Assembly (NCBI GenBank): GCA_963835705.1 | Contig: CAWIGR010000013.1 | Span: forward strand, 124,001 to 188,000 | Length of the DNA: 64,000 nt | Direction: 5' to 3' | Source of the DNA: JACVRW01 sp963835705 | GTDB lineage: Bacteria; Actinomycetota; Thermoleophilia; Solirubrobacterales; Thermoleophilaceae | Shown here: positions 1 to 8,574 of the stretch, in pieces | Numbering within the stretch: position 1 is the first letter of the stretch | Layout: the number at the start of each line of letters is the position of its first letter | Notes under the pieces: model-generated | Told to the model about the DNA's origin: nothing | The model's database searches: none | What the model saw: only the letters and a program-made list of their open reading frames with translations | Position numbers and translations under genes: made by a program

Positions 1-2
1 AG

Positions 3-1784
3 CTGATCGACCCGGGCGCGCTCGAGGAGGTGGAGGCCGACCTCCAGCGCACCAGCGAGCGCACCCGCGCCGCCAATGCCGACGGCATGCACGACGTGCT
101 GCGCGCCGTGGGCGACCTCACCACCGGCGAGGCCCAGGCGCGCTGCCTCGACGCGGTCTCGGCCCAGCGCATGCTGCGCGAGCTCGAGCAGGGGCGCCGG
201 GCGATCCGCATGCGGATCGGCGGCGACGAGCGCTGGCTGGCCGCCGAGGATGCCGGGCTCTACCGCGACGCGCTCGGCGCGGTGCCGCCCGGCGGGCTGC
301 CGGAGGTGTTCCTCGAGGAGGTCGAGGAGCCGCTCGCGCGCCTCGCCCGTCGCTACGCGCGCACCCACGGGCCGTTCACCACGCGCGACTTGTCCGACCG
401 TTACGCGATCGACTGCGGCCCGGTCCTGCGCGACCTGGAGGCCGCGGGCGGGCTGATCCGCGGCGAGCTTCGCCCCGGCGGCAACGAGCGCGAGTGGTGC
501 GACCCCGATGTGCTGCGGCGCTTGCGCCGCGCCTCGCTCGCCACGCTGCGCAAGGAGGTGGAGCCCGCCGAGCAGCGGGCGCTGGCGCGCTTCCTGCCGG
601 CGTGGCAGGGGGTGGACCGCGCGCTGGAGCTGCGGGAGGTCCTGGTGCCGCTCCAGGGGCTTGCGCTGGCACCCGAGGTGTGGGAGCGCGACGTCCTCCC
701 ACGCCGCGCCCGCGCCTACACCCCGGCCGCGATGGATGAGCTCTGCGCGAGCGGTGAGCTGGTGTGGGTCGGCGCCGGCGCCCTCGGCTCGCGGTCCGGC
801 CGGGTCACCCTCTACTTCCGCGAAGACGCGCGCTGGCTCGGCCCCCCGCCCTCGAAGGCGGAGCGCCCGGACGGCCCGCTGCACGATGCGCTGCGTGAGC
901 GCCTCGCCGGCGGGGCCGCCTTCTGGGCCGACCTGCTCGCCGACATGGGCGAGGTGGAGCCGGTCGAGCTCCAAGAGGCGCTCTGGGACCTCGCCTGGGC
1001 GGGCGAGGTCACCAACGACGCCTTCGCACCGCTGCGCGCGCCGCGGCTCTCGCTCGCCAAGGCCGCGCGCGACAGCGGCCGCCGCTTCGCCCGGCGGCGC
1101 AGGCCGGGCGCGCCACAGGTGCAGGGGCGCTGGTCGCTCACCGCGGCGCTGTTCGCGGACGCCCCGCCGCACGGTCCGCGCATGCGCGCCATCGCCGAGG
1201 TGCTGCTCGAGCGCTACGGCATCGTCACCCGCGAAACGGTGCTCGCCGAGGGCATCCCGGGCGGGTTCGCCGCGCTCTACGGCGAGCTGTCCAACCTGGA
1301 GACGCTCGGCACGGCCCGGCGCGGCTACTTCGTCGAGGGCCTGGGCGGCGCGCAGTTCGCGCTGTCGGCCGCCATCGAGCGCCTGCGGACGATGCGCACC
1401 GACGAGCCCGCCGGCGCGCTGGTGCTGGCCGCCACCGATCCCGCCAACCCGTTCGGGGCGACGCTGAGCTGGCCGAAGCGAGACGAGGAGAGGCAGGCGC
1501 GGCGCCCCGCCCGCGTGGCGGGCGCGTACGTGGTCACCCTGGACGCCGAGCCGGTGCTCTACGTGGAGCGCGGCGGCAAGGGCCTGCTGCCGCTGCGCGA
1601 ACCCGACGTGGAGTGGCTGAAGCCGGCGCTGGAGGCGCTGGCCGACGCGGTAAAGCGCGGCCGGGTGCCGCGGCTCGGCATCGAGCGCTTCGACGGGGAG
1701 CCCGTGGTGGGCTCGCCGACCGCCGAGCTGCTGATCGAGCTGGGCTTCCGGCAGGGCCCGCGTCGGCTGACCCTCAGCGCCTGA
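3..1784 (+). CDS. lhr: Lhr-family ATP-dependent helicase, C-terminal part (5' end outside window)
   Basis: The reading frame is open from the first bases of the window, so the gene starts upstream. About 593 residues are visible, corresponding to the part behind the helicase motor in Lhr (large helicase-related) proteins: a DEAD/H-associated region with winged-helix-like segments around residues 110-200 and a conserved C-terminal domain. Lhr proteins are superfamily 2 DNA helicases linked to DNA repair in mycobacteria. No Walker motifs are present because the motor lies outside the window. The family call rests on recognition of the C-terminal domain and is fairly secure; the exact function in this organism is inferred. 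Confidence 0.75.
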   Translation: MIDPGALEEVEADLQRTSERTRAANADGMHDVLRAVGDLTTGEAQARCLDAVSAQRMLRELEQGRRAIRMRIGGDERWLAAEDAGLYRDALGAVPPGGLPEVFLEEVEEPLARLARRYARTHGPFTTRDLSDRYAIDCGPVLRDLEAAGGLIRGELRPGGNEREWCDPDVLRRLRRASLATLRKEVEPAEQRALARFLPAWQGVDRALELREVLVPLQGLALAPEVWERDVLPRRARAYTPAAMDELCASGELVWVGAGALGSRSGRVTLYFREDARWLGPPPSKAERPDGPLHDALRERLAGGAAFWADLLADMGEVEPVELQEALWDLAWAGEVTNDAFAPLRAPRLSLAKAARDSGRRFARRRRPGAPQVQGRWSLTAALFADAPPHGPRMRAIAEVLLERYGIVTRETVLAEGIPGGFAALYGELSNLETLGTARRGYFVEGLGGAQFALSAAIERLRTMRTDEPAGALVLAATDPANPFGATLSWPKRDEERQARRPARVAGAYVVTLDAEPVLYVERGGKGLLPLREPDVEWLKPALEALADAVKRGRVPRLGIERFDGEPVVGSPTAELLIELGFRQGPRRLTLSA

Positions 1785-1837
1785 GGCTCCGGCAAAGTCA
1801 GGGGATTCTCTCCGTTTCCACGAGGGCGGACGCGGCG

Positions 1838-1843
1838 TAGCTT
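1838..1843 (+). promoter_or_regulatory. Candidate leaderless -10 box for the LuxR-type gene
   Basis: TAGCTT lies 5 bases before the ATG at 1849. A TTTCCA at 1815-1820 gives a 17-base spacer. No ribosome-binding site is present, so the transcript probably begins at or next to the ATG. Confidence 0.45.
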
Positions 1844-1848
1844 CGGCT

Positions 1849-4506
1849 ATGCGATGCCGAACGATCTGGGAGAGCGCCCTCGCCGCCGCGGCGAGCGACG
1901 GGTTCCGCATACTCGCCGCCCGTCCCGCCCAGGCTGAGACGAGCTTCGCCTACGCGGCGCTGGGCGACCTGCTACGCCCGTACACGGATGCGCTCGCCGG
2001 ACTGGCCCCGCGCCAGCGGCACGCAGTCGAGGTCGCCCTGCTGCTCGAGGACGCGGACGGCGACTCGCCGGATCAGCAGAGCGTCGCGCTGGGGCTGCTC
2101 GAGACGCTCCGCCGGATGGCTGCGGAAGCCCCGCTCGTACTGGCGGTGGACGACGTTCAGTGGCTCGACGCTCCCTCCGAGCTCGTGCTGCGCTTCGCCG
2201 CAAGGCGCATGCGGGAGGCGCCCGTCGGCATCGTCCTCGCCTGGCGCACGGATGGAGGCGAGGCCGTGCCACTCGAGCTGAGCCGGGCGCTCGCGCCCGA
2301 GCGCCTGGAGCGTCTCGCCCTGTCTCCCCTGAGCCTGGGCGCAATCCAGCGGCTGCTGCAGGATCGCCTCGGCTTTCTCCCGCCGCGCCCGGCGCTGCGC
2401 CGGCTCTACGAGATCTCCGGGGGCAATCCGTTCTTCGCCCTCGAGCTGGGCCGTGCAATGCGGGCCGGCACACTCGATCTGCAGCCGGGTGAGCGGCTCC
2501 CGGTGGCGCTCGAGGCAGTGGTCGGCACGCGGCTCGGCGCGCTCTCTGAGGACGCCCGGCGCGTTCTCGCCGCGGCGGCTGCCATGGCCCAGCCGACGCT
2601 CGAGCTCGTGGAGGGCGTGCACAGCGAAGGGAGGGCCGGGCTCGACGAGGCGGAGCGGGCACAGGTCATCACCGTGCGAGACGGACGCATCCGTTTCGCG
2701 CACCCCTTGCTCTCGTCCGGGGCCTACACCGCGGTGGACCCCTCCGTACGGCGCGAGCTACACGTCCGCGCCGCCGCGGTGGTCACCGATCCCGAGGAGC
2801 GAGCCCGGCACCTCGCGCTGGCGGCCACGGGTCCGGACGAGGTGGTCGCCGAAGCCCTGGAGGCAGCGGCGGCGAGGGCCGAGGCACGCGGCGCCCCGCC
2901 GGCAGCCGCGGACCTGTACGAGTGGGCGATGCGCCTGACCCCCGCCGATGCGGAGAGGGACATGCTGCGGCGCAAGATGCACGCCGGCTTCTGCACGTTC
3001 CAGACCGGCGACAGCCGGCGGGCCCGTGAGCTGCTCGACGAGGTGGTTGCCGCGCTGGAGCCGGGACCGGACCGTGCCATGGCGCTGATCAGCCTGGCGC
3101 GGGTGCGCTCCTACGACGACGACCTGCGCGCGGCTGAGCAGCTCTTCCGCCAGGCGCTCGATGAGGCCGGCTACGACAAGGAGCTCCTAGCCGCAGCCGG
3201 CGAGAACGTCGCGGCGATCCTGTTCCGGCTGCGGGAGCGCCTGGAGGAGGCCATCGAACACGCCACTGCGGCCGCGCAGGCCGCCACCGCGGCGGGCAGC
3301 ACGGGGTGGCTCGCCGAGGCGCTTGGCGCGCAGCTGCTCGCCGAGGCCGCGCTCGGCCGGTCGGCGGAGGCCACAAGAACGCTGGAAGCGGCGCTTGGGC
3401 TGCAGGAGCAGTGCCGTGGCCGCCGCGTGATGGCGCAGCCGCTGTTTCAGGTGGGCGTCGTATGGCTCTGGTGGGACGAGTTGGAGCGCGCGAAGGAGGC
3501 CTTCGAGTGGCTGACAGAGCGCGCCCGCGACATGGGCGACGAGGGGTCGCTGCCCTACGTCCTGGTGCTGGCCGCCCAAGTGGAGTGCGTGCGCGGGGAT
3601 CTCGCGCTCGCGGCAAGGCACGCCGACGAGGGCTACGAGGTGACCGAGCAGGCCGGTCAGGCCACGCTGGGCGCGTACCTCCTGGCTCTGCGCGCGCTCG
3701 CCTACGCCGAAGCGGGAGATGCCGAGCCTGCCAGGGAACGGGCCGCGCGCGCGCTTGCGCTGGCGGACCGCACCAGTGGACGCCCGGCGGAGCACTTCGC
3801 GCGCGCCGCGCTCGGGCTGCTGGAGCTGTCGGTGGGAAGGCCCGGCGAGGCGGCCGCCGCGCTGGGCCCGCTGGTCGACTTCCTGCGCCGGGAGCGGATC
3901 ACCGAACCCGGCACGGCGCGTGTCGTGCCCGACCAAGCAGAGGCGCTGATCTCCCTTGGCGAGCTCGATGCCGCCGCCGAGCTGCTCGAGTGGTACCGGG
4001 ACAACGCCGAGCGGCTGGGCCGTCGCTCAGCGCTCGCCGCGGCGGCTCGCTGCCGCGGCCTGCTGCTGGCGGAGCGCGGCGACCTGGCGAGCGCGCTCGA
4101 CGAGCTCGGGCGCTCCGTCGAGCTGAGCCAGGGGGTGCCGATACCGCTGGAGCGTGGCCGCGCGCTGCTCGCCCACGGCGCGGTGCATCGCCGCGCGCGG
4201 CACAAGCGCGCCGCCCGGGAATCGCTGCAGTCGGCCCGCAGAGAGTTCGAGGGGATGGGAGCGGCCGCCTGGGCCGAGCGGGCAAACGCCGAGCTGAACC
4301 GGGTGGGCGGCAGGGCGCCGTCCGCCGGCGGTCTCACGCCAACGGAGGACCGGGTGGCCGAGCTGGTCGCCGATGGCCTCCAGACCAAGCAGGTGGCGGC
4401 CGCGCTCTTCGTCTCGGCCAAGACGGTCGAGGGCCACCTCACCAACATCTACGCCAAGCTCGGGGTTCACTCGCGCACCGAGCTCGCGCGGCGGATCCGG
4501 GGCTAG
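1849..4506 (+). CDS. LuxR/MalT-like ATPase regulator lacking the P-loop
   Basis: This 885-residue protein has the build of large LuxR regulators: an AAA-type ATPase remnant (about 1-290), a long helical TPR-like middle (about 330-800) and a C-terminal LuxR helix-turn-helix (about 825-885, with KTVEGHL and a GVHSRTEL end). The Walker B-like segment VDDVQWLD is present near residue 100. The N-terminus begins at RTIWESAL, where family members have just completed GIGKTTLWE, so the P-loop and about 40 residues are missing. The 64 bases upstream encode no P-loop in any frame. A leaderless promoter fits the ATG, so the short form may be expressed. It may be an ATP-independent regulator or a decaying gene. 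Confidence 0.8.
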   Translation: MRCRTIWESALAAAASDGFRILAARPAQAETSFAYAALGDLLRPYTDALAGLAPRQRHAVEVALLLEDADGDSPDQQSVALGLLETLRRMAAEAPLVLAVDDVQWLDAPSELVLRFAARRMREAPVGIVLAWRTDGGEAVPLELSRALAPERLERLALSPLSLGAIQRLLQDRLGFLPPRPALRRLYEISGGNPFFALELGRAMRAGTLDLQPGERLPVALEAVVGTRLGALSEDARRVLAAAAAMAQPTLELVEGVHSEGRAGLDEAERAQVITVRDGRIRFAHPLLSSGAYTAVDPSVRRELHVRAAAVVTDPEERARHLALAATGPDEVVAEALEAAAARAEARGAPPAAADLYEWAMRLTPADAERDMLRRKMHAGFCTFQTGDSRRARELLDEVVAALEPGPDRAMALISLARVRSYDDDLRAAEQLFRQALDEAGYDKELLAAAGENVAAILFRLRERLEEAIEHATAAAQAATAAGSTGWLAEALGAQLLAEAALGRSAEATRTLEAALGLQEQCRGRRVMAQPLFQVGVVWLWWDELERAKEAFEWLTERARDMGDEGSLPYVLVLAAQVECVRGDLALAARHADEGYEVTEQAGQATLGAYLLALRALAYAEAGDAEPARERAARALALADRTSGRPAEHFARAALGLLELSVGRPGEAAAALGPLVDFLRRERITEPGTARVVPDQAEALISLGELDAAAELLEWYRDNAERLGRRSALAAAARCRGLLLAERGDLASALDELGRSVELSQGVPIPLERGRALLAHGAVHRRARHKRAARESLQSARREFEGMGAAAWAERANAELNRVGGRAPSAGGLTPTEDRVAELVADGLQTKQVAAALFVSAKTVEGHLTNIYAKLGVHSRTELARRIRG

Positions 4507-4513
4507 ATGACAG

Positions 4514-4519
4514 TACGGT
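4514..4519 (+). promoter_or_regulatory. Candidate leaderless -10 box for the M1 peptidase gene
   Basis: TACGGT stands 7 bases before the GTG at 4527, with no Shine-Dalgarno sequence between. It supports GTG 4527 as the start. Confidence 0.45.
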
Positions 4520-4526
4520 TCGCCGG

Positions 4527-5861
4527 GTGCGTGCCGCCCTCGTAGTCCTGCTGACGCTTGCCCTCGCCCCGGCGGCGGCAGCCCGGCCGGTCGAGATCCG
4601 CGGGGCCGACCCCGAGGCCTACAGGCTCGACCTGCGCTACGAGGACCGCGGCGCCGGGGTGCTCTCCGGAAGGGAGCGGATCGAGTTCGTCAATCGCGGC
4701 CCGGCCGCGCTCACCAGCGTCTGGCTGCGGCTGTGGGCGAATGGCCCGGACAGCTGCCGGCCGCGCCGCATCCGGGTCGAGATCGACGCGCCGGCAACGT
4801 CCGGGAGACGACGCTGCACGGCCCTGGAGGTGCGCTTGGCGGCGCCTGTTGCGCCGGGCGGCACGGGCACGATCTCGCTCCGGTTCGAGGTCCGCGGGCG
4901 CCGCAAGGCCGACCGCTTCGGCCGCGTTCGCGGCACCGTGCTGCTCGGGAACGTGATCCCCGTGCTCGCCGTGCGGGACCAGCGCGGGCTACACCTGGAG
5001 CCCTACGCGAAGCAGGGCGAGAGCTTCTACTCGCTGACCGCACGGTGGGAGGCGGTGCTGCGCCTACCCGCCTCGCTGCGCGCCGCGACCACCGGCACGA
5101 CCATGGCCGAGGGAACCGGGGGCGGCGAACGCATGCTGCAGGTGATCTCTGAGCAGGCGCGCGACTTCGCGCTCGCGGTGGGCCGCTTCCGGGTCGTCCA
5201 GGCCGCCGAGGGCGCGGTCCGGGTGCGCGTCTTCGCCGGCCGGCGGGTGCGCGGCAGCCGCGGCAGCCTGCGCATCGCGCGCCGCGCCCTCCGGCTGCTC
5301 GGCCGCCGCCTCGGCCCCTACGACTCGACCGAGCTCGACGTGGTGCTCGTGCGCGGCGGGCTCGGCGCCGGAATCGGCATGGAGTACCCCGAGCTCGTCT
5401 TCTCCATCCCGGTCGCCGACGTGATCACCCACGAGGTGGCGCACCAGTGGTGGTACGGCCTGGTCGGCAACAACCAGTACCGGGAGCCGTGGCTCGACGA
5501 GAGCTTCGCCCAGTACTCGCACGAGCAGCTCCACCCGCGCACGAACTTCTGCCTGCCGCGCAACCCGTACCTGCTGGTCGCGCCATGGCGACGGCACATC
5601 GCGCTCGACTCCACGATGGGGCTGTTCGAGCGCGCTCGGCCGGAGGCGGTGGGCGAGATCGTCTACTACGCCGGCTCGTGCGCGCTGCAGCGGCTCGAGC
5701 GGGACCTCGGCCGCGACCGGATGACCGCCGTCCTGCGCCTGCTCCAGACCCGCTTCCGGCACGGCGTGATGACGCGGTCCGACGTGCTCGCCGCGATCCG
5801 CCAGGTGGCGCCGGGCTACCGGCTGCGGCGCTGGCTGCGAGTCGCGCATCTGGCACCGTAG
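4527..5861 (+). CDS. Secreted M1-family zinc metallopeptidase
   Basis: A 444-residue protein starting with a signal peptide (hydrophobic LVVLLTLALAP, then an Ala-rich cleavage region). A beta-sandwich N-terminal domain precedes the catalytic domain. The zinc site is complete: HEVAH at residues 302-306 and WLDE with Glu325 eighteen residues on, the HEXXH-18-E pattern of the M1 family. The segment GMEYPELV stands where aminopeptidases have GAMEN, so aminopeptidase specificity is not assured. It is shorter than classical aminopeptidase N (about 850 residues) because the large C-terminal domain is absent. The frame stays open far upstream as an antisense-like artefact. GTG 4527 is chosen for the signal peptide and the -10 box. 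Confidence 0.82.
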   Translation: MRAALVVLLTLALAPAAAARPVEIRGADPEAYRLDLRYEDRGAGVLSGRERIEFVNRGPAALTSVWLRLWANGPDSCRPRRIRVEIDAPATSGRRRCTALEVRLAAPVAPGGTGTISLRFEVRGRRKADRFGRVRGTVLLGNVIPVLAVRDQRGLHLEPYAKQGESFYSLTARWEAVLRLPASLRAATTGTTMAEGTGGGERMLQVISEQARDFALAVGRFRVVQAAEGAVRVRVFAGRRVRGSRGSLRIARRALRLLGRRLGPYDSTELDVVLVRGGLGAGIGMEYPELVFSIPVADVITHEVAHQWWYGLVGNNQYREPWLDESFAQYSHEQLHPRTNFCLPRNPYLLVAPWRRHIALDSTMGLFERARPEAVGEIVYYAGSCALQRLERDLGRDRMTAVLRLLQTRFRHGVMTRSDVLAAIRQVAPGYRLRRWLRVAHLAP

Positions 5862-5866
5862 GAGGC

Positions 5867-6643
5867 ATGCCCGAGGGCGACACCATCCACTCCGCGGCGC
5901 GGCGGATCCGCGCTGCGCTGGTGGGCAGCCCGATCGTGGAGATCGAGACGCCGCAGCCGCGCCACGCGATGGACCGCTGGCCCGAGCGGCTGGAAGGGCG
6001 GGCCGTGAGCAGCGTGGACGCCCACGGCAAGCACCTCTTCATCCGCTTCGAGGGCGATCTGACGCTCCACTCCCACCTCCGCATGACCGGGTGGTGGGGG
6101 GTCTACCAGCGCGGCCGGCGCTGGAGCCGTTCCCGGCGGCGCGCCTGGCTCGTGCTCCGCACCCCTGCACACGAGGTGGTGGAGTTCGACGGGCCGGTGC
6201 TGGAGCTGATGACCGAGTCGCGCACGCGCTTCGACCGGCGCCTTGCCGCGCTCGGCCCAGACGTCCTCGCCGGTGAATTCGACGAGCGTGCCGTGCTCGC
6301 CCGGCTGCGGCGGGACGATCAGACCCGCGGAGTGGGCGACGCGCTGCTCGATCAGCGCAACCTCGCGGGGGTGGGCAACGTCTGGAAGTCAGAGGGCTGC
6401 TTCCGGGTGGCGCTCGACCCGTGGCGGCCGCTGGCGCGGGTGACCGACCACGAGGCGCTGGCCGTCGTCCGCGAGATCAGGCAGCGCATGCAGGCATCGG
6501 TGGAGCTCGGCGGACACCCGCGCGACATCCAGGTCTACGACCGCAGCGGCCGCCCCTGCCCGCGCTGCGGCGAGCCCATCCGCGCGCGCGGCCAGGGCGA
6601 TAACAACCGCACGACGTACTGGTGCCCGGCGTGCCAGGCCTGA
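5867..6643 (+). CDS. nei: Fpg/Nei-family DNA glycosylase (Nei type)
   Basis: A 258-residue base-excision repair enzyme that removes oxidised bases and nicks the abasic site. The N-terminus MPEGDTIH has the catalytic Pro2 and Glu3 and is typical of Nei (endonuclease VIII) rather than MutM. The central helix-two-turn-helix region includes LLDQRNLAGVGN. A C-terminal zinc finger has the form CPRC-x16-CPAC. A good ribosome-binding site (GGAGG) stands just before the ATG. The next gene starts inside its 3' end, which suggests co-transcription. Confidence 0.88.
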   Translation: MPEGDTIHSAARRIRAALVGSPIVEIETPQPRHAMDRWPERLEGRAVSSVDAHGKHLFIRFEGDLTLHSHLRMTGWWGVYQRGRRWSRSRRRAWLVLRTPAHEVVEFDGPVLELMTESRTRFDRRLAALGPDVLAGEFDERAVLARLRRDDQTRGVGDALLDQRNLAGVGNVWKSEGCFRVALDPWRPLARVTDHEALAVVREIRQRMQASVELGGHPRDIQVYDRSGRPCPRCGEPIRARGQGDNNRTTYWCPACQA

Positions 6644-7353
6644 TCCGGGTCGGCCACAAGGGGGCCGACCACGTCGCGCCCGGCAACACGGTCGAGAGCT
6701 TCGAGGCCGCGCTCGAGCACGGCGTGGACATGATCGAGTTCGACGTGCTGCGGACGCGCGACGGGCGGCTGGTGCTCGCCCACGACCACGAGGACGCAGA
6801 GTCGCGCGAGTGCCTGACGATGGAGGAAGGCCTCGACCACTTCGCCGGCAAGGCGTACGCGGGCGTACAGCTCGACGTGGACATGAAGCTGCCGGGCTAC
6901 GAGCGCGAGGTCGCCGAGGGGCTCGCCCGGCGGGGACTGGCCGAACGCTCGCTCGTGTCGACGATGTACCCCGAGAGCCTCGACCGGCTCGGGGAGCTGT
7001 CGCCGGGGCTGCGCCGCGGCTGGTCGGTGCCGCGCGTGCGGCGCAACTACCTCCGCTCCCCGGCCGCCGTGCCGGCCTACCTCATCGCGCGCGTCATGCG
7101 CGCGCGGCTGCCGGGCCAGGCCGCCTCCCGAATCCGCGCCGGTGGCTGCGAGGCGATCATGTCGCACCAGATCCTGGTCAGCCGCCCCCTGGTGAAGGCT
7201 GTGCACCGGGCGGGCGGCGAGGTCTACGTCTGGACGGTGGACGACGCGCGCCGCATCCGGGCGCTGGAGGCGCTCGGCGTGGACGGCGTGATCACGAACG
7301 ACCCACGCCTGTTCGATGACGACCGGGGGCTCGCGCCCCCGGACCCCCGCTGA
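6622..7353 (+). CDS. Glycerophosphodiester phosphodiesterase
   Basis: A 243-residue GDPD-family TIM barrel that hydrolyses glycerophosphodiesters to glycerol-3-phosphate and an alcohol. Visible elements are GNTVESF, the metal-binding IEFDV and LAHDHE segments, LDVDMK, and the C-terminal VWTVDDARR / GVITNDP pair. The first histidine motif is altered (GHKGADHVAPGNT rather than HRG...PENT). The start is GTG 6622 or GTG 6631; both overlap nei. The last ten codons lie inside a 32-base repeat also found at 42363-42394, so the tail RGLAPPDPR is repeat-encoded and probably not functional. Confidence 0.85.
   Translation: MPGVPGLIRVGHKGADHVAPGNTVESFEAALEHGVDMIEFDVLRTRDGRLVLAHDHEDAESRECLTMEEGLDHFAGKAYAGVQLDVDMKLPGYEREVAEGLARRGLAERSLVSTMYPESLDRLGELSPGLRRGWSVPRVRRNYLRSPAAVPAYLIARVMRARLPGQAASRIRAGGCEAIMSHQILVSRPLVKAVHRAGGEVYVWTVDDARRIRALEALGVDGVITNDPRLFDDDRGLAPPDPR
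7322..7353 (+). repeat. 32-base palindromic repeat, copy 1
   Basis: Identical over 32 bases to the reverse complement of 42363-42394. It contains an 8-base-pair stem, CCGGGGGC with GCCCCCGG, around a TCGC loop, followed by GGACCCCCGCTGA. Here it covers the stop codon of the phosphodiesterase gene. A terminator or REP-like element is likely. Confidence 0.7.
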
Positions 7354-7371
7354 TTCCTGGCAGGTCGCTTG

Positions 7372-7950
7372 CTAGTAGATGAGGCACATGGCCTTGGACG
7401 TGCCGGCGGGGTCGCCACCGTCCACGCCGCGGATCCCGGTCTCGGTGACCCTGGAGACCGAGCGCACCACGCGGCCGCGCGGCCTGCGCCACTGGAACTC
7501 CACGGTCCCGCGCGTCGTGTAGGTCACGCCGGCGGGCGGCGGGTCGAGCTCGAAGGTCCAGCCCGCCTGCCGCCGCTGGTACCTGGCCGGGCCTGCATTG
7601 ACCCACGGCGAGACGCCGCGGTCCGCAACCGGCGCCCACCCATGGATCGAGGCGTTCCAGTACTCGGCCCGGAACCGCATGAACATGCGCAGGCGCGATG
7701 CCCTGCCCGGTATGCCGGCCCGCACGCCCATCGAATTGGCCGCGTCGGCGGTGTCGCAGAAGTTGACAGTGGCCCAGAGCCTTGGCGTGCTCGCGGCGCG
7801 GGCGATGCCGACCGAGGGGCCAGTGGTGACCGGCTGCGCCTTGGAGACCGCGACGCCCGGCACCTGGGGATCCTGGGCCAGCGCGGCCGCGGGACCGACG
7901 AGGGCACACGCGCATGCGAGCATGGCCAGAGGAGCGAGGGGGCGGAACAT
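7372..7950 (-). CDS. Secreted protein of unknown function
   Basis: A 192-residue protein with a clear signal peptide (MFRPLAPLAMLACAC...ALAQ). The mature part has few cysteines (NFCDT, and a C-terminal AMCLIY that could pair with it), and aromatic residues such as FMRFRAEYW and WTFELDPP, which suggest an exported beta-rich domain. I do not recognise the family. ATG 7950 is chosen because it opens the signal peptide; the frame upstream is only antisense to the sigma gene. It is divergent from the ECF sigma gene, so it could be a regulon member, but that is conjecture. Confidence 0.6.
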   Translation of the reverse strand: MFRPLAPLAMLACACALVGPAAALAQDPQVPGVAVSKAQPVTTGPSVGIARAASTPRLWATVNFCDTADAANSMGVRAGIPGRASRLRMFMRFRAEYWNASIHGWAPVADRGVSPWVNAGPARYQRRQAGWTFELDPPPAGVTYTTRGTVEFQWRRPRGRVVRSVSRVTETGIRGVDGGDPAGTSKAMCLIY

Positions 7951-8037
7951 CCCGACGTGTATCGGGTGACCGGCCCGGCCGCTTGAGGCTCTCGCCGAAA
8001 GCGCGTGATGAACTGGACGGACGTACGTAGTAGGGAC

Positions 8038-8574
8038 GTGAACGAGGCGGTGGCCGAGCGGATGCCGGTGCGGGCGGGAGCCGACGTCGAGACCTTCGCG
8101 GCCCTCTACCAGCGGACGTTCCCGCGCGTGTACGCCTACGTGATGTCGCTGCTGCGCGACCGCTCGGCGGCCGAGGACGTGACCGCCCAGGCCTTCGAGC
8201 GCGCGTACCGCAACCGCGGCAGCTACCGCGCGCGGCGCGGGAGCCCGGAGGCCTGGCTGTTCGGAATCGCCCGCAACGCCGCCCTCGACGAGCTCCGGCG
8301 GCGCAGGCGCCGCGCCGGCCTGGAGGGCGAGCCCGCCGACCTCGTGGCCCCCACCGCGGAGGACCACGCCGAGCTGGCGCTCCGGCGTGAGGTGGTGCGG
8401 ACGGCGCTCGGCGCGCTCGACGGCCACGAGCGCGACCTTCTCTCCCTGAAGTTCTCCGGCGGGCTCTCGAACGCCGAGATCGGGCGTGTGCTCGGCGTGT
8501 CCGAGACCAACGCGGGCACCCGGCTGCACCGCGCCCTCACGAAGCTGCGAAAGGCCTGCGATGACGCCTCCTGA
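8038..8574 (+). CDS. ECF-type RNA polymerase sigma factor
   Basis: About 178 residues with region 2 (FAALYQRTFPRVYAYV, DVTAQAFERAYR, then AWLFGIARNAALDELRRR) and region 4 (LSLKFSGGLSNAEIGRVLG, then RLHRALTKLRK). Sigma factors of this class respond to envelope or stress signals under an anti-sigma partner. The next gene overlaps it by 14 bases and encodes a membrane protein that fits that role. The start is uncertain: GTG 8038 lies behind TACGTA, GTG 8005 and ATG 8008 are in frame upstream, and ATG 8062 lies downstream. Confidence 0.85.
   Translation: MNEAVAERMPVRAGADVETFAALYQRTFPRVYAYVMSLLRDRSAAEDVTAQAFERAYRNRGSYRARRGSPEAWLFGIARNAALDELRRRRRRAGLEGEPADLVAPTAEDHAELALRREVVRTALGALDGHERDLLSLKFSGGLSNAEIGRVLGVSETNAGTRLHRALTKLRKACDDAS

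Noticed and set aside
1785..1848. A hidden P-loop for the LuxR-type protein in another frame
   Set aside because: I read all three plus frames; none encodes a GxxxxGK[ST] motif or the residues before it.
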